This document shows, one piece after another, positions 1 to 10,300 of a stretch of DNA of 64,000 bases. The notes below the pieces were generated by a model. It was not told where the DNA came from, made no database searches, and worked only from the letters and a program-made list of their open reading frames with translations. Position 1 is the first letter of the stretch, and every line of letters begins with the position of its first letter. This stretch comes from an uncultured Ignavibacteriota bacterium (GTDB lineage Bacteria; Bacteroidota; Ignavibacteria; Palsa-1295): contig CAIUMP010000060.1 in the NCBI GenBank assembly GCA_903900335.1, forward strand, positions 62,001 to 126,000, in the 5' to 3' direction. Both the position numbers and the translations under genes were made by a program.

Positions 1-2
1 AA

Positions 3-377
3 TCGTTCGATCAATCCGATTTCGAATTGCTACTTGCCACGGTAGGCGAATTCCGGCGCGCATTAACTACACCGTTCATCATCGCGGAAGTGAACAGCCT
101 GCTAAACACTACAGGGTTTGCACGTATCCAGTGTCGGACAGCTCTCGCCGAGTATGTTCCAGCGCTCATCGAACAATATGATGAGAGCAAGGCACTCGCG
201 TTGCTCGCTGGTATTTCGCAGTTCGGTTTCTCCGATATGAGTATTGTGCAAGCGGCACGCGACAATAACGCTATCGTATTGAGTGCAGACGGCCCCCTCG
301 TCCAGTATTTGCGAGGTCAGGGTATCGCGTCGCTTCACTATCGCGACTGGAAGAACATCGCCTCGAACCTCCGGTGA
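3..377 (+). CDS. PIN-domain-like protein, 5' end truncated by window edge
   Basis: Frame is open to the left edge (SFDQSDFELLLATVGEFRR...); C-terminal FSDMSIVQAARDNNAIVLSADGPLVQYL resembles PIN acidic motifs. Confidence 0.55.
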   Translation, partial: SFDQSDFELLLATVGEFRRALTTPFIIAEVNSLLNTTGFARIQCRTALAEYVPALIEQYDESKALALLAGISQFGFSDMSIVQAARDNNAIVLSADGPLVQYLRGQGIASLHYRDWKNIASNLR

Positions 378-388
378 GTCGTTCCCCC

Positions 389-1282
389 CTACTCGTGCCG
401 ATTCCGCTGGATTAGCTCGTCAGTGAAGCCTGCTTTTCGCATGTTGTCCTCGTCGGCGAGGGCGTCGTGCATGAGGTGGAGCATAGGGATGGTCATTCCC
501 ATGGCGCTGTAGCCGCCATCGTGGAAGAGGTTTTGCATCGTTACCTTGCGGGTGAGGTCGCTGAGCAGCGTGATAACGTAATCGCCGCACTCCTCGGCAG
601 TGGCATTGCCGAGCGGGGCAAGCATGTCGGAGAATTCGTACATTTTATCGAAATCCTCGATGCCGGAGCCGGCCCGAGTGAACGTTGGGCTCTGGCTAAC
701 CGTGTTAACGCGAATCTTGCGAGGTCCGAGTCGTGCTCCAAAGCTGCGAGCAACGGATTCGAGCAACGCTTTCGCGTCGGCCATATCGGAGTATGTGGTG
801 AAGGAGCGCTGAGCAGCAATGTAGCTAAGACCTAGGATGCTGGCACCGTCATTCAGCGAATCTGTGGCAAGCGCGCCGTGGATCAGGCGATGAAGGGAGA
901 GACCACTGACGTCGAGCGTCTTTAGAAACCAGTCATAGTTGGATTCCTCATAGGCGAGTCCCTTGCGGATGTTCTGGGACATTCCGACGGAGTGCACCAC
1001 GAAGTCCAGTTTGCCACCGAGTTTCTCGGTCGCCTCTTTGAAGCAGATGTCGATCTCGGGGCTTCTTGAGACGTCGCACTGAATGAGCGGGGCATCGCCC
1101 ACGATCTTCGCAAGCTCAGCGGGCTTGCCGACGCGAAGCGCTACTCCGATATTGCTTATCGCGAGCTTCGCACCTTCTCGGTGCGCCGAAAGTGCAATCT
1201 GCCACCCAAGGCTTGTCTCGTCGAGCGGACCGAAAATGATCCCTTTTTTACCTTCTAAAAGTCCGTATGATTTTTGTGGCAT
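389..1282 (-). CDS. fabI: Enoyl-[acyl-carrier-protein] reductase (FabI-like SDR)
   Basis: LLEGKKGIIFGPLDETSLGWQIA..., SVGMSQNIRKG, SYIAAQRSFTTYSDMADAKALLES; typical FabI layout. Confidence 0.9.
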   Translation of the reverse strand: MPQKSYGLLEGKKGIIFGPLDETSLGWQIALSAHREGAKLAISNIGVALRVGKPAELAKIVGDAPLIQCDVSRSPEIDICFKEATEKLGGKLDFVVHSVGMSQNIRKGLAYEESNYDWFLKTLDVSGLSLHRLIHGALATDSLNDGASILGLSYIAAQRSFTTYSDMADAKALLESVARSFGARLGPRKIRVNTVSQSPTFTRAGSGIEDFDKMYEFSDMLAPLGNATAEECGDYVITLLSDLTRKVTMQNLFHDGGYSAMGMTIPMLHLMHDALADEDNMRKAGFTDELIQRNRHE

Positions 1283-1319
1283 GGTGCGATAATGCTGAAA
1301 TCCGTCTTAGCAGTGAGGC

Positions 1320-2570
1320 TTAGCCCTGTGCTTCAAACTCGTGGAATACCAACCCTGTTAACAGCTTGGGATAGAAAAAGGTCGTTTTCTGTGGCATAAA
1401 TCCTCCCTGCTCCACCACCGCCAACACCTCACCGGCCAAGACGGGGCGAACGAGGAACGCGGCATCCCACGAGCAGGTACCCTTCATTTCTTCCAGCTCC
1501 TTTATCGTATGGGGATAGAGGATGTTTCTCTTCTCATCGAGCGCTTGCTGTGATAAGCCGACGAGGGGCCGCAGAATCTCCTGCTCCAGCCTTCCAGCCG
1601 GAATTTGATCTCCAGCAGCTGAAGACTTTGACGAATCACGAACAAGTATCCATTTCGGCTCCTCGGGAAACTCCACGAGCGTAATGGCTCCCTCCGCCGA
1701 ATTCAGCATGGCGATTCCCACCTCCCGAGACGCCTGGGGGACAATCTCAAAGTGCTCTTTCAGCCGCTCGATGAGCCGGTACTGGTTGAAATCAGGCGCA
1801 TCGTGCACCAAACGGTGCGTCGGAAGAATGATCGCGCCAGGAGATTGGAGATTGGAGATGAAGATCATGATGTAGCCATCTCCCGCGATTTCGGGATGCT
1901 TCTCATGAAACTCCACAGCGGTCTCGTAACGATGGTGCCCATCAGCAATAATGACCTTCCCCTGCCCGACCACTCTTGAAACTCGCTCGACGGCCAGTTG
2001 GTCGTCCAGACGCCAGAGAATATGCCGCACGGTTTCGCCGTTTGGCAACGTGTCGTCGATGTCCGCGATCGCTGGGTGCACCGCGGCTATCTCCAGCGCT
2101 TGGTCAAAGAGGAATGTCGGGTCGGAGATAAGGCCGAATATCGGCGAAATATTTGCGCGCGTGTGCTCCATCAACTCGAACCGGTCAACCTTCGGAGCTT
2201 TGTGAGTCCGCTCATGGGGCAGAACCTCGCCTTCAGAATAGGGAGTCAACTTGAGCCTTCCGATAACTCCCGTTCGAGTGACCTGAGAGCCATCGGGAGC
2301 ATTGAAGACCTGGGCGTAAGCGTAAAAAGTTGGATGCGATTCGCGCTTGAGTATCCCATCGCGTTTCCATGACTCAAAAATCCGTCCGGCGCTGTCGTAC
2401 CGATCCGCATCATGATTGAGTTCAATACGGATGACATTGTGCGAATCGCGGGCATAGAGCGCCTCGCGATATTCCTGAGAGATCACGTCATACGGCGGGG
2501 AGACGACATCGGCGAGAGCGACCTTTGTAGCATCGTAACGGGTGCCGATGAACGGCAAAAATTCAGGCAT
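1320..2570 (-). CDS. DUF1015 family protein
   Basis: FIGTRYDATKVALADVVSPPYDVIS, IADGHHRYETAVEF motifs of DUF1015. Confidence 0.85.
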   Translation of the reverse strand: MPEFLPFIGTRYDATKVALADVVSPPYDVISQEYREALYARDSHNVIRIELNHDADRYDSAGRIFESWKRDGILKRESHPTFYAYAQVFNAPDGSQVTRTGVIGRLKLTPYSEGEVLPHERTHKAPKVDRFELMEHTRANISPIFGLISDPTFLFDQALEIAAVHPAIADIDDTLPNGETVRHILWRLDDQLAVERVSRVVGQGKVIIADGHHRYETAVEFHEKHPEIAGDGYIMIFISNLQSPGAIILPTHRLVHDAPDFNQYRLIERLKEHFEIVPQASREVGIAMLNSAEGAITLVEFPEEPKWILVRDSSKSSAAGDQIPAGRLEQEILRPLVGLSQQALDEKRNILYPHTIKELEEMKGTCSWDAAFLVRPVLAGEVLAVVEQGGFMPQKTTFFYPKLLTGLVFHEFEAQG

Positions 2571-2635
2571 GACTGTCTAAATTGGGATTCGTGGGGAATC
2601 TGGATTTTGTGGCTGGAGAAGCGGACTTCTGCACA

Positions 2636-3505
2636 TCAAAGCTGATATCCAAGCTCGGTAAGCGTTGCTTTCTTATTGCGCCAATCGGCCCTTGTCTTGA
2701 CATGAAGTTCGAGGAAAACAGGATGTTCCAAAAAGCGTTCGATCTCAAAACGAGCGCGCTCACCGACGATTTTTAGAGCTGCCCCGTCTTTCCCAATAAG
2801 GATGGACTTCTGCCCATCCCGCTCCACGATGATCTCCGCACTCACGTACCACTTCCCTTCCTCGCGCTCTTTGAATTCGAGAACATCCACCTCTGTGGAG
2901 TAGGGGATTTCCTCCTTGTATTGGGTAAAGATCACTTCGCGAATAAGCTCACCCACGAAGAAGCGATCGTTGCGGTCGCTGAGTTGATCCTCTTCAAAGA
3001 AGGCGGCCTTGGCTGGCAAATACTTTCTTAGAGTCTTGACGAGCTCGTCCAGATTGAACTTCTTCGTTGCCGAAATGGGGAGCAGCTCTGTGAAGTCCGG
3101 CTGATTGCCATAGTGCTGCAGCACAGGCAGAACCTCATTACGACGTGGAAGCAAGTCGGTCTTTGAAACGGCTAGCACGATCGGCTTATCACCAGCGATC
3201 TTTTTGTACGCCGCCCAAGTGTCGGGCAGGGCCTTCGCATAAGGCAAGTTTGCTTCGACGAGAACGAGAATCACGTCGGCATCCGCGAACGAACGCTTCA
3301 CCTCCTCCAGCATCGTCTTGTGGAGTAGCGTAGATGGTCTCGGCATGATCCCGGGCGTGTCGAGAAAGACGATCTGCTCGTTTGGCGTCGTGTAGATGCC
3401 GAGAACACGCTTCCGCGTTGTCTGCGGTTTGCGCGAGATGATCGAGATCTTCGCGCCAAGCAGTGCATTCATGAGCGTGGACTTGCCAGCGTTAGGTATG
3501 CCCAC
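2636..3505 (-). CDS. era: GTPase Era
   Basis: GIPNAGKSTLMNALLG, DTPGIM, SKTDLL G-motifs plus C-terminal KH domain (IIVERDGQKSILIGKDGAALKIVGERAR). Confidence 0.93.
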   Translation of the reverse strand: MGIPNAGKSTLMNALLGAKISIISRKPQTTRKRVLGIYTTPNEQIVFLDTPGIMPRPSTLLHKTMLEEVKRSFADADVILVLVEANLPYAKALPDTWAAYKKIAGDKPIVLAVSKTDLLPRRNEVLPVLQHYGNQPDFTELLPISATKKFNLDELVKTLRKYLPAKAAFFEEDQLSDRNDRFFVGELIREVIFTQYKEEIPYSTEVDVLEFKEREEGKWYVSAEIIVERDGQKSILIGKDGAALKIVGERARFEIERFLEHPVFLELHVKTRADWRNKKATLTELGYQL

Positions 3506-3605
3506 GATGGCGCAGTATCCAGCGCGGAAATTAGGATTTGCGTTCTCCTCTGTTGGGGTTGTCGTTTCGTGTTCGATAGTATTCTAATTTATTAATTCCA
3601 ATAAT

Positions 3606-3713
3606 GTCATTGCGAGGAAGTCCCGGAGGGACGACGAAGCAATACCTTGTTGAAGAGCGGGTCATTCCTTGACAACGGATTGCTTCGTCGGCCTTAGGCC
3701 TCCTCGCAATGAC
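3606..3713. repeat. Inverted-repeat, MITE/REP-like intergenic element
   Basis: GTCATTGCGAGG...GACGAAGCAAT pairs with ATTGCTTCGTC...CCTCGCAATGAC; nested GTCCCGGAGGGAC and GGCCTTAGGCC palindromes. Confidence 0.8.
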
Positions 3714-3734
3714 ACTTGATGAAGCGACAGAGCA

Positions 3735-4964
3735 TTACGGCTCTCGCATCCGCTCCACCGTCCTCCGCTGCATACTCTGCATCGCTTGCTCGGGGGTCTT
3801 CTTCTTGTAAAGCGCTTTCGATACCTCGTCCTCGATGATCGCCTCAACATCGAGCCACTGCGGTATGACTGGAGTCATGCGAGCATGTTGAAGCTGCTCT
3901 GTAAAGACTTTGCCCTCGCGGCGATTCAGATAAAACGAATCCGCTTGCGAGCGCACGTCAGCAGGGTATTCATTCACTTTTCGCGCGAAGGCAAGTTCGT
4001 TCTCTGGCCGCGTGATGTATTCGAGAAACAACTCCGCCTCCTTCTTCATTGCGGAGTGCGCGTTAATTGCGAGATATTCTCCTCCGGCGAAGGATTGGCC
4101 ATCGTGGCCGTTATTTCCGGGAAAGGGAAGGCTATGCCACTTGAACGGTGCTTTGGCAAGCCTTGGTAATAGCCATGAGCCACTATACCATATACCCAGT
4201 TTACCCCGCACAAAGGCTTCGTCCAAATCCTTTTGAGTGCCAAGCACTCCAAAGTTCAGTTGACCGACGTAATACTTCAGTGCCTCGATATTCTGTGGAG
4301 TTGCCATCATCGGATGACCGTTGCTATCGAAAAGATCGCCACCGTTTGACCAAATGTATGGAAGGAATTTCTTATAAAGCCGATGCTGGTCGGGGCCATT
4401 TACACCGATTCCATCTCCTCGCCGCGTGGACCAGATTAGATCAGATTGGAGGTGCTGTGCGTTCCAATCCCAGTGCGAGGTATCAAGTCCGTCCAATATG
4501 TAGCGACGAAGGCTATCGTTGATGAAGATAACCCGTGTATCCAGCAGCCACGGCACTGCATAATGCTTGCCCGACCACATCCCCGGCGCAAGAGAGTACT
4601 GCGCCGCGTTGGCGAATCTCGCCCCGATGGATGGGTTAGAATCAAGCTGCAAAAGCACACCCGAAGAAGAAAACTGTGCAACCCAATCGCTCCCCAACTC
4701 CAGCACATCCGGCGCGGTCTCCGAGTTAAAGCCGACCATTAGCTTTGTCTTTCCATCGGACCAACTTAACTCGCTCACTTCAACGGGAATCTCCGGGTGC
4801 TCTCTATGAAACCCGGCAAGCAGCGTATCCATGAACGCCCGCTGCGCCGGTTCTGACCAGAAATGAGAAAAGCGGAGGACGCCGGGGGTGATCCCGCGAT
4901 TGCAACTTATGGATAGAATTGAAATAGCGGCGACAAGGGCCACACGACTCAGGTAGCCCATCAA
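3735..4964 (-). CDS. Extracellular solute-binding lipoprotein (ABC sugar type)
   Basis: Lipobox-like SILSISC; FSHFWSEPAQRAFMDTLLAGFHREHPEIPVEV and C-terminal bacterial SBP-1 features. Confidence 0.8.
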   Translation of the reverse strand: MMGYLSRVALVAAISILSISCNRGITPGVLRFSHFWSEPAQRAFMDTLLAGFHREHPEIPVEVSELSWSDGKTKLMVGFNSETAPDVLELGSDWVAQFSSSGVLLQLDSNPSIGARFANAAQYSLAPGMWSGKHYAVPWLLDTRVIFINDSLRRYILDGLDTSHWDWNAQHLQSDLIWSTRRGDGIGVNGPDQHRLYKKFLPYIWSNGGDLFDSNGHPMMATPQNIEALKYYVGQLNFGVLGTQKDLDEAFVRGKLGIWYSGSWLLPRLAKAPFKWHSLPFPGNNGHDGQSFAGGEYLAINAHSAMKKEAELFLEYITRPENELAFARKVNEYPADVRSQADSFYLNRREGKVFTEQLQHARMTPVIPQWLDVEAIIEDEVSKALYKKKTPEQAMQSMQRRTVERMREP

Positions 4965-4965
4965 T

Positions 4966-5490
4966 TTATTTATGCGTCGTAAACGAGATGAAATTGATCA
5001 GAGCCGTGATGATCACCATGATGTTTGTGATGATCCCAATGGCCTGGAAGAAGACATCTAGCGCGCGGCCGCTCACGATGATCGTATCGCCCGGTTCGAG
5101 GAGTGGATTCTGTGCGAGATCTCCGTTATCCCGGTAGGCTTCAAGGTTGTACATCTCCACTCGCTTTTCCGCCGCGGTGTCCGCATGGACAACGCGGATG
5201 TCCACAAGCCGGGCCTGAGCGGACGGCCCACCAGCAAAACTTAGAAGCTCCACAAGCGATGTTGAACCGGGTACGCGATAGTGGCCGGGAGAATTCACGA
5301 AGCCCCACAGATTGAGATCAATTTGAATTTCACCGCCACGATAGACGCTGAAGATCGGCATGTTCGGCGAGGATGGTTGAAGCGGCTGGCTGGCGCCGGG
5401 CCCTGTCCCGGGCGAAGAAGCTCCGGGCCGCTGGGCATGAACCGAGGCCGAGGCCACAAAGATGGCAAGCAGTAGAAAGAGTATTTTCAT
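4966..5490 (-). CDS. SLBB-domain secreted protein, polysaccharide-export-like
   Basis: Signal peptide; GFVNSPGHYRVPGSTSLVELLSFAGGPSAQA, LEPGDTIIV. Confidence 0.7.
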   Translation of the reverse strand: MKILFLLLAIFVASASVHAQRPGASSPGTGPGASQPLQPSSPNMPIFSVYRGGEIQIDLNLWGFVNSPGHYRVPGSTSLVELLSFAGGPSAQARLVDIRVVHADTAAEKRVEMYNLEAYRDNGDLAQNPLLEPGDTIIVSGRALDVFFQAIGIITNIMVIITALINFISFTTHK

Positions 5491-5525
5491 GCGTTAGGTG
5501 ACAATCCCATTTCTGCAAAAATACG

Positions 5526-6296
5526 TTACGGAAGTATGTTGAACGTCATCCAAGACGAAGTGGAGCCGCCATTCGGCACAACGCGCTTAACTCGCCAGCG
5601 ATACTGAACGCCGGGTATCAACGGAATCGCAGTGGATGGATACTCAAGCGTTGTAGTGGTCTGATAGTCCTGACCAAGGTACGACCAAACGAACTGTTGA
5701 TTGTCCGTTCGTTGAACTATTATCTGATAATTCCCGCCTCGATCAGGATTTGCCCAGCGGAACTGCAATCCGCTGGGTGGCGCCACAACCTGTCCGGCCG
5801 GCGCATTCTGAATTAGCCGCTCTGCATACTGAAAAGAGGTGCTCCGATCCACAGCTGTCGGGCTGCTGTATGTGAGCTTATTAGTGGGAGATCGGTAAAA
5901 TGCTTGCAACTGGTACCAAAAGGTACCGCCCGGAAGAATGCCCAGTGTGTCCTGATACGAAGTTGGAAGCGGGGCACCAAGTGAATTTGAACTTTCAAAC
6001 TGCGCGAGGATCTGTTTGCTTAAGAGTAGCCCGTCAGCACCAACAGTGGAGTCCGTTGCACGATAGAGCGTGTAGCCACTGGTGTTATTCGTGCTGTCCG
6101 ATCTCCACTCAACGACTATCGCATTGTGCTGCGCATCGACATCGGCGAAGATGCGGTGATCAACTGCGCTTCCTGGCTGGCTCGCATCTGCAAAGCGCGG
6201 CTGCGGCGGGATAATATCGGGCTCCGTCGAACTGCTGCACCCAACGAGACCAAAGATAAGCACCGCAAGAAGTACGCGAATCGCCCCGCTATTCAT
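5526..6296 (-). CDS. Lipoprotein with fibronectin type III-like region
   Basis: MNSGAIRVLLAVLIFGLVGCSSS lipobox; FnIII-like VVEWRSDSTNNTSGYTLYRATD; start overlaps the end of the upstream CDS. Confidence 0.6.
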   Translation of the reverse strand: MNSGAIRVLLAVLIFGLVGCSSSTEPDIIPPQPRFADASQPGSAVDHRIFADVDAQHNAIVVEWRSDSTNNTSGYTLYRATDSTVGADGLLLSKQILAQFESSNSLGAPLPTSYQDTLGILPGGTFWYQLQAFYRSPTNKLTYSSPTAVDRSTSFQYAERLIQNAPAGQVVAPPSGLQFRWANPDRGGNYQIIVQRTDNQQFVWSYLGQDYQTTTTLEYPSTAIPLIPGVQYRWRVKRVVPNGGSTSSWMTFNILP

Positions 6297-7389
6297 TGCT
6301 TCCCTCCTTCTTGAGAACATTGTCGATGTTGACAGAAAAACTAAGGCGATGTTCCGGCCCTAATGCATCGTTGATCGAAAGCGAATAGCTCACGGTCACT
6401 TTCTTTCGCCAATCAAACCCCGCCCCGGCGGCAAAGAAACCTCGGTTGATCCCGAGTCGCAGGGAAACAAGACTATCGTATTGTACATCTAATCCGAATC
6501 GCGCTTTTTCCGCTTCACCGACAAGAAAATCCGAGGAGATGGTTGCTATCGTGTTGAATTGCGGGATTGGCTGTGCATAGGCGATGCCACCGTTGACGTG
6601 CATCGGGATGATCTGCGTTCTTTGCGTACTCCACGCAAGCCTCGTGCCACCAATATCTGTTATTGCTGTCGCGATTGTGAGATTCCCCAGATACGTCATT
6701 AGCAGGAAATCTGCGAGAGAGAACTTCAGCATTGCACCGGCATCGATGCCAATTCCCGATGCAGAGCCAAAACTGCCTATACCTTGATGAATGATCTTGA
6801 AGTTTATTCCAACCGGCACTTCGATCTGCTGTTTGTAATACAGCCAACCCCAGTCGAGAGTGATATGGTTGTCGCGGGCGACACTTAGGACGATCGCATC
6901 TTCATTGTCGCTGAAATAATCGGGCGAACCTGCGTAGATCTCACGCACAAGCTGAGCGCGTTCATCCGTAACTGTCACGTTCGTTAAGTCAGGTGTATGG
7001 ACAAGATCGCCGATAGAGAGGCGTTCCCAGTTTGCCGCAAGGGTCAGATCCTTCATGGGGTATGTGAAGCCGATCTGGTAGAAATTTGCTAACGCGCTTC
7101 CCGGTGTTCCATATTCCGAAGAGTACATGAAGCCCGCGAGTTTGTGATCGACGAGCGAAACACCCGCGGGATTCCAGTGAAACGCGGATTCGTCGTTCGC
7201 GATAGCGGTGAATGCACCACCCATTCCGAGCGCAGACGAGCCAACGGGTATCTCCAAGAATGCGCCTGCATATTTGGAGTCCTGTGCGTGCAAAGTGGGC
7301 CCGAATGCAAGAACGCAGAGAATCACCTGCATTCCACTCAGCATTAAGCACTTAGCACTCAGAACTCTCACATTATCTAACACGTGCAA
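6289..7389 (-). CDS. PorV/PorQ family type IX secretion outer-membrane protein
   Basis: AGAFLEIPVGSSALGMGGAFTAIANDESAFHWNPAG is a PorV-family N-terminus; adjacent to PorU-like gene. Confidence 0.85.
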   Translation of the reverse strand: MHVLDNVRVLSAKCLMLSGMQVILCVLAFGPTLHAQDSKYAGAFLEIPVGSSALGMGGAFTAIANDESAFHWNPAGVSLVDHKLAGFMYSSEYGTPGSALANFYQIGFTYPMKDLTLAANWERLSIGDLVHTPDLTNVTVTDERAQLVREIYAGSPDYFSDNEDAIVLSVARDNHITLDWGWLYYKQQIEVPVGINFKIIHQGIGSFGSASGIGIDAGAMLKFSLADFLLMTYLGNLTIATAITDIGGTRLAWSTQRTQIIPMHVNGGIAYAQPIPQFNTIATISSDFLVGEAEKARFGLDVQYDSLVSLRLGINRGFFAAGAGFDWRKKVTVSYSLSINDALGPEHRLSFSVNIDNVLKKEGSNE

Positions 7390-10300
7390 ATTTTCCCTTG
7401 ATCTCCCTGGTTGCGTCGGCGGTATTTACCGTGAAGCGATAGAAGTACACTCCGTTGGCCACTTCATTTCCGCTGTCATCTCTTCCATCCCACCAGACTT
7501 CATGATACCCCAGACTCGTGGGCACACCAGTTCCACCCTTAAGGAAGCCATAGCTGCGAGTAGGGTCATCCGACGGGAAGCTCATCGTTCGAATGCGGCG
7601 GCCACTCACGGTGTAAAGATCGAGAGACGCGGAGCTTGCAAAAGCAACACCCCGTATCTCATAGGCGATGAACATATTGTCCTTTGTGAACGGGTTCGGG
7701 TAGGAGCCGAGAACACCCACGCTAAAATCTTTCGAAACGTGCACGTCAAGCTCTTTCGCGGGGATGTTGGTGAGTCCGTTGTTGTCAGTTGCTTGAATCG
7801 TGATGGCATGATTTCCATCCGCTAACGTGGGTTCAATGCGAAGGTTGACCGTCGTCGTGGTCCTGCCAGAATCCAACATCGAGAATTCGGATGGAAGTAA
7901 CGTGCGATTATCGATCTTAACAACGGTCTTGCCTGGTGTGATATCAATGCCATTCGCATCTTGGATCACGGCATGTATGTGTGGCTGGGGCGGCACTTCG
8001 CCGTTGTTCGAGAACACTTGTCCCTCCACAGCGATGTCAACGACGGGTGGATGAGTGTCCGTAGTGTAGGCGATGGCAAACGTGCCGAGATTTGTGATGT
8101 TCGCTGTCAGACGATCCTGTTGGGGACGTGCGGTTGGGAGTTGTGTCCAAAGCTTTGAGCGGTCATCTTGATGATAGATGAAGAGGGTATTCGGGATGCG
8201 AATGCTGGTATCAATGCGGAGGGAAATTGTTGCACTGGATGACGCCGTGAGCGGGATCGCACCGAGGGAATCGCTAATGACTCGAATGCTAGAGTACGCA
8301 ACTCCAGTATGCGACCGAAGTGTCACGAAATGTATGTCTGGCTGCGCACTTTGGATCCCAGGGAATACCCGGTTCAAGCGGAGCACATCGGCATTCACGT
8401 TCCCTTCCGCTCCAGTGCGCATACCAAAGATCACTTCGTCACCATCAAAATGCACATCGGAATAGCTGCTGCCATTGAGTGTCGTACCTATCCCATTTTG
8501 ATACGCAACCGCTCCCAGCGGAACGGGAGCCGGTTGTGTGGTATCGTTCGAAGTAAGACTATCCCTGAGATTTAGCGGGCTGCTACCAGCCTCGGGCACA
8601 ATGGCGATAGCAAGCAATCCGGAGTCGAGCGTGGATGAAGTTACTGGAATGGCAATTGGTGCCACACCATGCCCAGAGATCGCGGATACAGTTGCTGCAC
8701 CCAATATTTGAGGTGTCGTTCCGCGCTCGTCTAATAATGTTGCCGTTACCGTGGCGACCGGCGATGAGCCCCAGTTGTACACCTTCCCCATCCAAGTGAG
8801 CCCTGACTTCGTCGAGACATATTTTCCAGAGAGCACGCGGTGATTCGCATCCGGTATTACCGAGGGATCGGACGCCGCTCCGACGATGATCGTTGCTGAG
8901 TCAGACGTTATTTGTCCACCGCTTGTAGTCAGCGACACCACTCCGACAACACGGTCGCCAGCAATAAACTGTGTTCCGGGGACAGTGGAATGATATCGGT
9001 TACCTACACCCAAGGCCATCGGCTGGAGGAGTGTTCGCTGGGTCACCAATCCGCCCGCGCTTTGGGAATAGATGCGAAGTGTATCAACAACGCTGATAAT
9101 GCTCTGGGGTGTTTGAACCGCCGCACTGAAATCCAGGGAAGTGTTCACTGCTAACGGCCTCGGTTCAAAATCCAGCTGGCTTACTCTTGAATTGGAAATG
9201 GTCACGTCCTCTGACGAGCCCGCGTATCGGCCGTCCAAGTTATCGGAGATGGTAACGTGGTAGCTACCTTGCTGAATGTTCGTGTTCGGAACGTTGTCCG
9301 TCACGCTGAACGCCCCATTTACGATCGGTACACTCGGAAGAATGTGGGGTGGCGAGAGCGGGCTGCTCTTGCTGTCACGGAGTTCGATGCGAGCAGTGCC
9401 ACTAAGGATAGTTGAGCTTCCAGCAAGTTGAATAGTCCCACCCGGCTGTATCGTACGATTCGATGGAGTCAGATAGACATGATCGGTTGGAGATAAACAT
9501 CCAAGCAGTGGATCACCGAGGAAGTGATACCCATACATTAAAGTCTTGGGTATTAGATCTCCGGAAAATGCTCGAAGCAGATATTCAATCTTTCCGGAAA
9601 GGACCCGCTCAGCAATGGAACCTCCCACGGAGTCATAAAGCTGATGCAGCACAGCGGCCGCCATGTGCTGATCGTTCTGCTCCCAACCGAAGCTGGTGGT
9701 GCCATAGGCAGCAATTGCTCCTGCTGCAGGAGCGCTGATCATCGAATTAAGGATTCCGCTGTTCGGCCCGTCATACCCGGCAGTGAAGCAGGTCATACTG
9801 AGAATGACCGGGTACTTACCAGCATTGTGGAATCTGGAAATATCCGAGTTGTCCAGCACGGCTCTTCCTGTGCTGTCAAGAGGATCGGCCCAAATTGCGT
9901 TGCCGCCATGACCAAAGTAGGCAAGGCAACCGATCCCAGCGTTCACATGCGAGAATAACGATTGAGATGTACCCACATAGGGAGAAATAGCAACGGTTGA
10001 TTGCCGTACAACCTCGACTCGTGAAGGAACGTCGTGCTGAAGCAGTGCATCAATATCCGTATCAAAGCCGCCACCCGCGCCGATGAATAGCGTGCGATTC
10101 TTCCAATCTCCAGGTGTCACCCGGTCTGCTTCGTACTCTTTCACCTTGGCTAAGTATGCCGCATCTCCATTAATATCCACCGTAGCAAGACGGCCAAGCA
10201 CAATATCGGGGATAAGGTCATCGCCATCGATCATGGAATACCATGCGTCAGCAGCAACATTACCTTCAAGGTATGCCTGGATGTATGGTGCGGGCACCTG

